Shown: positions 37,282 to 50,486 of the stretch, piece by piece
Layout: every line of letters begins with the position of its first letter
Numbering within the stretch: position 1 is the first letter of the stretch
NCBI GenBank assembly: GCA_030620095.1
Contig: JAUTXW010000210.1
Span: forward strand, 1-64,000
Length of the DNA stretch: 64,000 nucleotides
Source: Kuschelorhynchus macadamiae
Taxonomy: Eukaryota > Arthropoda > Insecta > Coleoptera > Curculionidae
Direction of reading: 5' to 3'
Position numbers and translations under genes: made by a program
Notes under the pieces: model-generated
Database searches by the model: none
What the model was told of the DNA's origin: nothing
What the model saw: only the letters and a program-made list of their open reading frames with translations

Positions 37282-40143
37282 TTACTTCACCACGCCGCTT
37301 TGCTTTTTCAACTTCTTGTCGTTCTGTGGTCGGTTTCTTTTTTTTTTCAGGATGTTAGTTGCCAGGGTAGACACATTGTTCCATGTAGTCAGTGATATCA
37401 GCATAAACTGCACCATATTGTTTGGTCTTAGATAGCTTCCCATTTCAGTTTCTATTTTTCTGCGTTCTTCTTGCCATCTCGGACAATGGAAAAAAGTATG
37501 TTCGACGTCATCATCAGGGTTTTTGCAATATATACAGGTAGGGGTTTCTCTTAATTTAAAACGATACAGGTATGACATGAAACAGCCATGCCCGGTCAGT
37601 AACTGCGTCAGAAAATAATTTAAACAGCCATGTTTTCTTTTAATCCAGGGAAAAATATCTGGGATTAGCTTTTTCGTCCACGATCCACCATTGGCCATTT
37701 TTGTCCACCTTAACTGCCAGTGATTTAGGGAGACATTCCTTTCAGCTAGCTTCTCAGCTTGGTCTCGCCCATATGTTCTGCATCTTTCTTGGGCCTGTGT
37801 ATCTATAGGTGTTATATTTGCAAGTAAAAGAATGCTTTCTGTTGACACTGTGCGAAAGGCACTATACACTCTTATTGCCAGCTTTCGTTGGATTCTTAGA
37901 AACATACTTTTATATTTTTGGTGTCTAAGTACTTCACACCAAGTTGGAGCGGCATACAACATTATGGAATGCGTGACCGCACTAAGGAGCCTACGTTTCA
38001 TCGAAGATGGTCCATGCACATTTGGCATTAAGCGACTGAGTGCCGTTGCCGAAGATTCCGCCTTTTTGCATGTATTTATTACGTGTTTTTTAAAGTGACT
38101 CGTCTGACAGGTTTTCGGTATACTAGTAGTACAGCCTCAGACTTATCAGGGGCTAGTTCCAATTTTATTTTTCTCATGCACTCTACAATTCTATGTATGG
38201 CGATGTTGGTTATTTCTACGACAGTCGCTTCGGTTTTGCCTGTTGTTACTATTGCTAGGTCATCTGCGTAGCCGACTAGAGTGACGTTTGGTGGCATTTC
38301 TAGCTTAAGAATTTCGTCATAATACACATTCCACAACAGGGGGCCTAGGACTGATCCTTGTGGTACTCCGCTGGTAATATCCATGGTAACTGTATCCCCA
38401 ATTAGCAGTAGCTGATCAGTAAAGTAGCTTGTAATCATACGCAATAAGTAGGGAGATATACCTTTTTTTCTTCAAAGCTTCCACTATTCCCAGCCACGGA
38501 GCAGAATTGAAAGCATTTTTCACATCAAGTGTTGTAAGTAAACACAGCTTCCTGTTGTTCCAAGCGGAACTTTTTGCCCTTTTTGCTTCCTGTAATACTC
38601 TATCTATTGCGTTACAAGTAGACATTCCCTTGGTGAATCCAAATTGGGTTTCCGAGAGTCCGCCACTTCTTTCTATCTCCTCATTGAGTCTCTGTTTGAT
38701 TAGGTGTTCTAGAAGCTTTTACATACAATCTATCAGACAAAGAGGTCGATACGCTATTTGAGTTTGACCATGTCTACGTAGTTTTTCTAAAAGAACCAAT
38801 CTTGCCTTCTCCCAAATTTTGGGAAATTCGCCCTTTAGAAGTTGGGTGTTCATGGTGATTAGGCATTCCTCTGGTAAGGCTATTGTCATCTGCTTAATAA
38901 TCTCAGGTGGTATCGAATCGGGTCCTGGTGCTTTCTTTAATTTAAGTTTACTACATGCCTTTTTGAGTTCTTCTTCATTAAAGAGTGGTATGTTACGGTT
39001 GTCGAAGTCTATCGGGTCCCAGTCGTCTTTTTCATGCCTGGGAAATAACTTCTTGGCTTCTTCTAGCATTTTTTCATCTGGAAGCTGTGTTCTTGGTCTA
39101 AAACAGAAAGGCTTTGTCGCTATTTTAAAACCTTTTCCCCATATGTCAGTTTTGACCTCCTCCAGCACTTGTTTCCATGCAGTATTTTTTGCTTCTTGAA
39201 TTGCTTTCTTAAGGCAAGCTCGTTTTTCTTTATATTGGTTTCTGGCGTCGACTTTATCCTTTTCGAGTATATTTGATATTCTGTTTCGTCTAGTCATAAC
39301 TCGTTTTTTTGCATAACATTTTTTTCTGATGTCAAAGATTTCTTCAGATCACCAGTATACCGGCTTTTTCTGCCTTCCAAGATCTTTTCTGAAAGTGTCG
39401 TCACACGTCTCACTGATAAGTTTAATACACTGCTCTGCACTCCTGTCATTATTTTGCTGCATTTTTGGTTTTATTTTTTGTAGGAAATCTTTTATTTTTG
39501 CATCTTCTATTTTCCATCCTTTTTGAGTATGCTTTATGGGGGTCAAACAGGTTTTATTCTCTTCTGTTTTATTTTTGCCTGTTTCGAAACAAATGTATTG
39601 ATGATCAGAAAGATTTTCATCTTCAGAAACTCGCCAATTCACTATTTGTATAAAAGATTCGCTTTGGCCTCTTTTAAAGGTAGGTATGTTGCCTGTATTC
39701 AATACTACAAGATCCATTTCAGCACACCACTCGGACAGTCTTCCTCCTCTTCTATCTTCCATTGGTGACCCCATATCATTGATTTTGAGTTAAAATCTCC
39801 ACATATTAGGCAGCTTTTATTTTTACTTTGTATACTTTGCTTCAGGTAATACAGAATTTGGATGAATAATTCTTCGCAGATATTTGGAGATATGTAGCAA
39901 CTGTATATTACTATACCCAGATATTCAACCCAGACAAAACCCTTACCATTTCCATAGTTATGTACTCTTCCACTATCACTAGTTAGTCCTATTGCAACGT
40001 CCAAGTCTTCGTCAATATACCAGTTGCTTTTATTTGCTACATTTCTGTTAGGTTCGCTAATAATTATGACATCTATATTCTCTTCGTTTATAGTTTGTTG
40101 CAGTAGATCATGAGCAGCATACCTCCGGCCTAAGTTTACTTGA
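37282..40143 (-). pseudogene. ORF2 of the R1-clade element (endonuclease-RT)
   Basis: Reading down from 40143: the endonuclease starts with IQVNLGRRYAAHDLLQQ and IIISEPNRNV, and carries LICGDFNSKSMIWG near 39800. The RT region follows with LKKAPGPDSIPPEII (about 38950), then DVKNAFNSAPW (about 38530), GVPQGSVLGPLLWNVYYDE (about 38350) and the catalytic GYADDLAIV (about 38270). The C-terminal part (37282-38028, 248 codons open) contains the R1-type block CIYCKNPDDDVEHTFFHCPRW. Five or more frameshifts split the gene, so it is inactive. Its start overlaps the end of ORF1, a common ORF1/ORF2 arrangement. Confidence 0.88.
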
Positions 40144-40144
40144 A

Positions 40145-40592
40145 TTATGCTTGCGAATGTTTATTATTAGTTGCCTTAGTCCTCTTCGAAACTTCCCGTC
40201 TGTATATGGGGCATCTTGTTGTTAGGGGCTTATGGCCCGGCTCGTTACATACTAAACAATATGCATTGTTAGTACAGTCCTTCTGCATGTGGTTTTCATT
40301 TCCACACCTTAGACACCGTGTTGATTTGTCCTCACATGTACAGTCTTTGGCCAAATGTCCTATATTCCAGCATTGGTAACACGTTTTTACGCTCACTCTT
40401 TCGTTTATTTTACATCTTGCCAGACCAATTCTTATTTGACCCTGTCTTATCAGGCTATTTGCTACTTCCCTTGTAACGAATACTGTTGCGGCCTGCATTT
40501 CCCCATAGAGAGGTCTTAGTGAGCTGACCCTTACATCTCCTTTCTGGTTCTCATTTGTCATATACGATTTGATCGCTTCTTCTACTTCATCC
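40145..40592 (-). pseudogene. ORF1 (gag-like) C-terminal end of the R1-clade element
   Basis: Nucleic-acid-binding protein of the retrotransposon particle. Three zinc knuckles are visible: CYQCWNIGHLAKDC, CLRCGNENHMQKDC and CLVCNEPGHKPLTTRC, about residues 60-122 of the open frame. The frame is open from 40561 to 40145 and extends upstream without an ATG (DEVEEAIKSYMT) until it is cut at the (TA)n array. Only the C-terminal portion remains. Confidence 0.88.

Positions 40593-40648
<56 letters not shown>
40593..40648. repeat. (TA)n array, ~56 bp
   Basis: A TA array between the broken 5' end of the R1-clade element and the CAGGGTGG end of transposon A. Confidence 0.95.
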
Positions 40649-40651
<3 letters not shown>

Positions 40652-40764
40652 GGTGGCCCAACGAAAAGGTCCCACCCTTATTTATGACTGTCCTGGTATA
40701 TTTTGGGAAAAACGCTTGGACACGTCAATTTTGCAATATTAAGTGTTTTCAATTGATACACACT

Positions 40765-40921
<157 letters not shown>

Positions 40922-41138
40922 GGACGTCTTTTCATGTATGATTGTATAATACAGGGTGTTCCAAAAATAAGATATCGCATTACACTTGACATTTTTAAAT
41001 GGAAACCCCCAATTTTTTTTCTATTTTTGGATTCTCCAGGAAGTTTTTAGTAACTTTTGTATAATAGAGTTTATACCTATCTTCAACCATTTTGAAGTTA
41101 TTTGAATAATTGAATAATATCAAGTATTGATAAATTAA

Positions 41139-41320
41139 ATTCAAGAAAGGGTCAAAATAACGAAACTTTATTATCAAAACGGAAACATTGCAAGGGCTAC
41201 TGCCCGGTTGTTTAATACGTTACATTCAGTCAAAAATATTAACCATAAGTATGTGGCTAAATTAATAAGAAAATTTGAAGCAACTAGATCTGTATCTAAT
41301 ATTCGCCGGAATCAGGAACA
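41139..41320 (+). repeat. Inverted duplicate of the transposase 5' coding region in transposon B
   Basis: This ~182 bp block on the plus strand is ~95% identical to the complement of 42286-42465. Translated, it reads QERVEITKLYYQNGNIARAT through KYVAKLIRKFEATRSVSNIR, which is residues ~6-65 of the transposase. It lacks the start codon and stops soon after (TAA at about 41322). It is not adjacent to a promoter. Confidence 0.92.
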
Positions 41321-41396
41321 CTAAACCATTTACAGTTTTACATTCACATTAAAATTTAAACAAAAATTAGTTACTTAGCTACAATGTGTCAAAAAG

Positions 41397-42476
41397 TCAA
41401 TGTGGTAATAAATGTTGAAAGTGGTGTCCGTTTACCTCCATGCAATAATAAATATTTTGCTCAAATCTATTCCTAACATTTTCACACATTTCTGGAGTTA
41501 TTTGTCTGCATTCCGCCGTGATCCGCTCCCGAAGATCTTGGATGGAGTCTGGCTTCGTACTAAAAACCTTACTTTTTATATGTCCCCAAAGAAAGTAATC
41601 TAAAGGACTCAAGTCCGGAGACCTTGGTGGCCACTCAATGGGGCCGCGCCGTCCGATCCACTGATTTGGGAAATGGGTGTCCAAAAACTGTCGTACTGGA
41701 GCTACATAGTGCGGTGGTGCACCATCTTGTTGGAAATGAAGAAAATTTTCATTATAATTAACCTCATTTTCTATTATTTCGGTTATTCGTGGCTCTATTG
41801 TATTTTCCAACATGTCCAAGTACAACTCCCCCGTCAAGTTTCCAGGAATAAAGAAAGGTCCTACAATATGATTTCCGAAAATGCCGGCCCAGACATTAAT
41901 TTTTTGTGGGTATTGCGAATGTACCTCTCGAAACAAATGTGGATTCGAGTCGCTCCAATATCGACAATTATGTCTATTTACAGCACCATGTAAATAGAAG
42001 GTACATTCATCCGAAAAACAAATGTTAAATAACAAATTTGGGTTATTGTTCAAACGTTGTGTCATTAATTCGCAAAACTCCAACCTTCTATCATAATCGT
42101 CTTCATTAAGCTCATGGACAAGTTTAGTTTTGTACGGGTGAAATTTATAGGATTTCAAAATTCTTTGCACTGTTGAGCGTGTAAATCCTGAAGAAGTAGC
42201 CAGACCACGAGTACTTTGGGTGTTGTCAAGAGCCACGTGTCCCAAAACTGCTATTTCTCTGGCTTCATTTCTACTTGGACGATTTTCCTGATTCCGGCGA
42301 ATATTAGATACAGATCCAGTTGCTTCAAATTTTCTTATTAATTTAGCCACATACTTATGGTTAATATTTTTGTCTGGATGTAACGCATTAAACAACCGGG
42401 CGGTAGCTCTTGCAATGCTTCCGTTTTGATAATACAGTTTCGTTATTTCGACCCTTTCTTGAATTGAATAAATCAT
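41397..42476 (-). CDS. DD41D Tc1/mariner-type transposase, intact (359 aa)
   Basis: Cut-and-paste transposase acting on the TA-flanked ends of its element. The N-terminal ~110 residues form the paired-like HTH DNA-binding region. The catalytic core has Asp156 in FSDECTF, Asp251 in FQQDGAPPH and Asp293 in SPDLSPLDYFLWG, with 41 residues between the last two Asp (DD41D). The conserved NRHNCRYWSDSNPH block and the WPPRSPDLSPLDY block are complete, and the C-terminus ends with the family-typical NGHHFQHLL. Length is normal for the family. The ATG at 42474-42476 is preceded by ~190 bp of leader inside the terminal repeat. There are no stops or frameshifts, and this is the only complete transposase in the window. 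Activity is plausible but unproven. Confidence 0.93.
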   Translation of the reverse strand: MIYSIQERVEITKLYYQNGSIARATARLFNALHPDKNINHKYVAKLIRKFEATGSVSNIRRNQENRPSRNEAREIAVLGHVALDNTQSTRGLATSSGFTRSTVQRILKSYKFHPYKTKLVHELNEDDYDRRLEFCELMTQRLNNNPNLLFNICFSDECTFYLHGAVNRHNCRYWSDSNPHLFREVHSQYPQKINVWAGIFGNHIVGPFFIPGNLTGELYLDMLENTIEPRITEIIENEVNYNENFLHFQQDGAPPHYVAPVRQFLDTHFPNQWIGRRGPIEWPPRSPDLSPLDYFLWGHIKSKVFSTKPDSIQDLRERITAECRQITPEMCENVRNRFEQNIYYCMEVNGHHFQHLLPH

Positions 42477-42928
42477 TGCAAAATATTATAATAGAACTAG
42501 GCAACTTAACGATTTCAAATCAAAGATAAAGTTGTTCTATGATTTACGATGACATTGACGGATGCTAAATTTCTTGCTGGTATCGGTGATTATTATTTTT
42601 TTCCGTATTATCAGTACTAAATTAAATGAGGCGAATTTTATAAAAAAAATTAAAAAAACTTCAAAATGGTTGAAGATAGGTATAAACTCTATTATACAAA
42701 AGTTACTAAAAACTTCCTGGAGAATCCAAAAATAGAAAAAAAATTGGGGGTTTCCATTTAAAAATGTCAGTGTAATGCGATATCTTATTTTTGGAACACC
42801 CTGTATTATACAATCATACATGAAAAGACGTCCCCCTAAAAATCAAAATTGACGTGTCCAAGCGTTTTTCCCAAAATATACCAGGAAAGTCATAAATAAG
42901 GGTGGGACCTTTTCGTTGGGCCACCCTG

Positions 42929-45159
<2,231 letters not shown>

Positions 45160-45267
45160 TTAGGAGATTTTCTTGGGTTTTTGGTCTGAATTATCTTTTT
45201 GAAAAATAAAACTTGTTTATTCTTCGGAAATCATTTCAATTTGTTTTTTTTTTTCTTTTTTTCCCAA

Positions 45268-45296
45268 ACGTTTCGGCAACATGCCTTCATCAGTGG
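45268..45296 (-). ncRNA. Hammerhead-ribozyme-like core in the Penelope 3' region
   Basis: On the minus strand CTGATGA is followed by a short hairpin (GGCA-TGT-TGCC) and then GAAAC. This is the order and spacing of the conserved hammerhead core with a 4-bp stem II. Penelope-like elements are known to carry hammerhead motifs in their terminal repeats, which supports the reading. I could not identify a convincing stem III or cleavage-site strand, so self-cleavage is unproven. Confidence 0.5.
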
Positions 45297-46049
45297 ATTC
45301 TAATACAGGTCACTAAAACTAACAAACAATGCTGTTTTGGATTCTTACTTATAAACATGTCTACTTTTTTCTTTTTTTTTGTTTTGTGTAAGAGGATAAA
45401 AATGTTCTTTTATATACATATACATCCATACATAAGTACACCCCTGCACAGATATATACATATATACAGAAATTTAATAAACACGTATAACCTAATTAAT
45501 ATAACTTTTTTTTTTATTTTTAAAACAAAACGTTCAAATTGGATGTATAATTATAGTATAACTCACCTAAGAAGGTAAATTTTTTTAATCCATTCACAAA
45601 TGGAACATATACACTTAAAATTTGTTCTACATATATGTGACAATACAGTATATACATACTTAAAACTACTGACTGACTGAAATTAAAATTCGTTTCGCTG
45701 CTGTTGCTCGTCATATATATTGTTTTTATTGGGTTAAAAAACAAGGTGTTTTATATTGTTATTATTTTGGTATGTGGAACGAGCGCATTTATTTTATATT
45801 TTTGTAAATAGTGTACCTATTATTATTTCATTTAAGATAAAATGTGGAAAATTGAACAATTTTTTTTTTTTTTTGCAAATTGCCATTTAATTTTAAAATT
45901 TAAATTTAGATTTACGAGAAAATTGCAGAATATATGCAGTTATTTTATTACGTTGTAATATATTTGGTTTAAGTTTTTAATTTCCGTTTTGTCATTAATT
46001 GAATTTTCGTGTTTTTTAATGTACATCATTTCCAAGAATTCCCTTTTTT

Positions 46050-47880
46050 TCTGATTTATTTCAGTTTTGTGCGTCCTTATAATTAAATTTATGGGATGTT
46101 TCATTCTCATGTTTTGTTAATGAAGTGTTATTTTTTTTACCATATTTATGCCCATTTAAGTGATTTTTGAGGTATTGTGTAGTCTGACCGATGTATACTC
46201 CAGGACAGTCTTTACAAGGTATTTTATATATGGTGTGTGTTTTTTGATTGGTTGGAGTTGGGGTTTTGAGAGAACTAAAAAATTTTTTTTGGAAGGTGTT
46301 GTAACTTTTGTGGCATACGGTTATATTATGTTTATCAAAAATAGTTTTTATATTTTCTGAAAGGCCTTGTACTTATGGGATTGATAGAAACTTATTTTTA
46401 TCTGTATTTTTTTCGGTTGGTATAATTTGATTTGGGCTGTTTATTTTATGCAATCTAGAATTAAATATAGAGTTAATTAATTTTTTTGGATAGCTATTTT
46501 GAATTAAGATATTTTTAGCTTTTCTTATTGCTTGTGGTTGATATTTTACATTGCTTAATTTTATTGCTCTATCGGCTAGCCCGATAATAACTGATTTTTT
46601 TTGGTTCATTGGATGTTGAGAAAAATAATTTACATATCTACCTGACCATGTGCTTTTTGTATACTATTCTGTTTCGATAATGTTGTTCTTATTATGTAAT
46701 GTCATATCTAGAAAGTTTATTTGAGAATTGTTTTCAGTTTCGATAGTGAATTTCAGCTTTTCATGAAAATTGTTAAAGGCGTTTAAAATATAATTGCATT
46801 TGTCTCTGGGAATTAAGGTTATACAATCGTCGACGTACTTATAGAAGAATGGAAGAGGAATATCTAATTTTTCGATTATATTGCGTTCTCACTCCTCCAT
46901 AACTAATTGTGCAACCACACCAGATATAGGGGAACCCATTGCGCATCACTCCACTTGTTTATAAAAATTATTTTTGTACATGAAAAATGTGGACTTTAAA
47001 GTTAATTCGATAGCAATTAGAAATTCTTCCATGGGTATATCTGTAAATTTTTTAATTTCAGACCATTTTTTTTCAATAAGTTGGAGGGCTAGTTCTATTG
47101 GTACATTTGTGTATAAAGAGACCACATCAAGTGAGATTAGAATATGATTTTTTGGTACGGGAAAATTATTTATTTTTTCTTTGAAATCCCAGGAATCTTT
47201 AATGTAAGTAGCGCTTTTGTTTATGATATTTTCTAGAATTCGTTTTAAAAATTTAGAGAGGTTGTTTAGTAGTGATTGTATACAAGAGACAATTGGTCGC
47301 ATTGGAATGCCTTCCTTGTGTAATTTTGGCAATCCGTATAATTTTGGTGTTTGAGCATTATGGATTTTTAAGTCTTTTGCACAACTAGGTGATATGTAGT
47401 TTTTGTTTTCCCAGCGCGTAACAAGTTCGTTATTTATTTTTTGAAAACTATTTGTAGGATCTGTGTTTATTTTTTTGTAAGTATCTATGTCATTTAAAAG
47501 TAATTCCATTTTATTATCGTATTCTGTTGTGTTCATGATAACGGTTTTATTTGATTTGTCAGGTCGTATAATTTTTAGGTTAGGATTATTTTTCAGAAAA
47601 ATATTAGTTTTTTTTATTTTATTATGTAGTTCCTTGTTTATATCATTATGTTTGATTTTATATTGGTTACATTTGAGTTTATTTTGATAAGTTTTGAGGG
47701 TGTTACAACAATTTGCTCTGATTTTATCTTTTTCGTTATTATTAAGGTTACTAATTGATGTTTCGACGGATGATATTATATCAGGAATAGGGAGTTCATT
47801 GGGATTTGTTATTGGAAAAGCAAAATTAGATCCCAAACTTAATATATCAATATATTTTTAAATTTCAATATAAAAATATA
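46050..47880 (-). pseudogene. Penelope-like RT + GIY-YIG endonuclease, family 2
   Basis: The N-terminal part starts inside the LSLGSNFAFPI block and is open to 46946 (about 296 codons). It includes NLKIIRPDKSNKTVIM, PKLYGLPKLHK and LISLDVVSLYTNVP. Then come CAMGSPISGVVA and the catalytic YVDDC near 46820, with in-frame TGA codons just before and after the CAMGSP block. A further in-frame TAG lies near 46665, ahead of TKSTWSGRYVNYFSQHP. After a stop at 46373 the frame resumes with the GIY-YIG endonuclease: IYKIPCKDCPGVYIGQT and the H-x-x-x-T/SHKFNY block (about 46080-46245). Four stops but few or no frameshifts suggest moderate age. Confidence 0.87.
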
Positions 47881-48549
<669 letters not shown>

Positions 48550-48566
48550 TAAATTTATATGGAAAA

Positions 48567-49110
<544 letters not shown>

Positions 49111-49905
49111 GTTGATTTTTGAGCACATATAATACAACTTTCGGAGCATTGCCTTAAAAATATTCAACGGGCAAACGTATAAACAAATGGATGGTGCTCC
49201 AATGGGGTCCTCGCTATCACCAGTAGTCGCGAATTTATTTATGATATACTTCGAGAAAGAAGCTCTTAAGAAAGCAAGTTTAAAGCCCAAATTATGGATT
49301 CGTTATGTGGATGACATATTTATTATATGGCAATATGGTCATGCAGAGCTTGAAAAATTTCTGACTCACGTAAATTCAATCCACTCCAGAATACAATTTA
49401 TTCTAGAGTTAGAGGAAAACAACAAACTACCGTTTTTAGATGTTTTGGTCACAAAACTGCATAACGGACATTTCGAATACACCGTGTATAGAAAACCAAC
49501 ACATACAGACAGATATTTAAATGCAAAATTACATCATCACCCAGCACAAATTCAAGTTGTGGCAAATACTCTAATATCAAGATCCGTGCGATTAACCGAA
49601 ACACAGATGAGACAAAACGAACTTAAGGTAATATCTAGTGCTTTAAAGAAAAATGGCTACACAAATCGCACCATAGAGAAAGCTATTAATGCACAGGTTT
49701 CCCGAACAACGAACAACAAAACTTATGAACCGGGAAAGCAACAAGTAGTCTTACCATATGTAAATGGCACAACAGACAGAATCGGTAGAATTCTTAGGAA
49801 ACACAACATATAAACAATACACAAGCCACAGACAACTATAGGGAAACTACTTGGAAACCCAAAATATAAAATCAAACTGGAAAACCACGGAGTATACAGT
49901 AGGGT
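49111..49905 (+). pseudogene. Penelope-like family 1 RT fragment
   Basis: RT part of a family-1 element. Open frame 49187-49813 (208 aa): GAPMGSSLSPVVANLFM (RT motif), catalytic RYVDDIFIIW at about 49300, LPFLDVLVTK and the HTDRYLNAKLHHHP block. Just upstream, ~14 bp are missing relative to the copy at 57181 (KNTYFSFNGQTYKQ), which shifts the frame. The frame ends at TAA after RKHNI, and the GIY-YIG domain is cut after ENHGVYS at about 49900, where unrelated sequence starts. Only the RT palm and thumb remain. Confidence 0.87.
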
Positions 49906-50486
49906 GGGCCGTCGAGTAATGTGTTATTAAATTTTTTTTTTGATCCGGTTTCCTGACCACACAAAAGTTGTATGATAAGATACCTAACTTCATGACGTTT
50001 TGCTTTTTAATAAATTATTTTTTTTTCCACTGCCACAGAGCTATAAAAAAATGAGGTTTTTGCAGAAAAAAGCTATTTATGTAATGAATGTCAAATTATT
50101 TTTTTTTAAGTTATTAGGGTTGCCCGCGTCAAAAAAGGTGTCTGGATAAGATAGTTTACTTCATGGTATTTTGATAAATAATTAATTTTATTTTTTTCCA
50201 CTGCCACAAAGCTACATAAAAACCAGTTTTTTTCAAAAAAAAAAAACTGTTTATTACATTTTAAAGTAGATTTAAATTTTTCAATTGAAAAAATAAGCTA
50301 CACCAAATGTGGCTTTTTTTAATTCATAAAAAGGTAACGAAAATACAAAACAGTTGAAAACTAAACTATAAAAAATTAAATAATAACTATTTCAAATAAC
50401 TAGCAAAAAAGGTAACGAAAATACAAGACAGTTGAAAACTAAACTATAACTAAAAAATCAAAATGGTAAATATTTCAAATAACACG
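49906..50486. repeat. AT-rich 3' region with two short internal duplications
   Basis: Two blocks beginning TTTTTTCCACTGCCACA (about 50030 and 50195) and two blocks beginning GGTAACGAAAATACAA (about 50334 and 50411) repeat with small differences. The stretch lies downstream of the minus-strand gene at 50487-52729 and may be its 3' UTR. Its left edge (GGGTGGGCCGTCGAG) starts exactly where the Penelope fragment ends. Confidence 0.5.

Larger units (their letters stand above)
37117..40592 (-). mobile_element. R1-clade non-LTR retrotransposon, 5'-truncated
   Basis: Minus-strand element with the end of ORF1 (zinc knuckles), an apurinic-type endonuclease, RT and a C-terminal Cys-rich region, and no RNase H. 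This is the R1-clade layout. The 3' UTR (about 37117-37281) runs straight into a (TA)n array, and the 5' truncation point at about 40592 also abuts a (TA)n array. Some R1-clade families are known to target microsatellites (Waldo, Mino), which makes the position notable. Confidence 0.85.
40952..42803. mobile_element. Transposon B: DD41D element with intact transposase, nested in A
   Basis: The ends are perfect CAGGGTGTTCC/GGAACACCCTG inverted repeats with a TA on each side (40950-40951 and 42804-42805). The terminal inverted repeats extend ~145 bp (40952-41098 and about 42661-42803). The flanking host sequence (GTCTTTTCATGTATGATTGT) continues on both sides of the insertion as an inverted-arm pair. 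Inside are one intact transposase gene and an inverted copy of that gene's 5' end. Confidence 0.9.

Noticed and set aside
42537..42821. Minus-strand frame of 94 codons
   Set aside because: It reads through the terminal inverted repeat of transposon B and its leader. Hydrophobic low-complexity translation.
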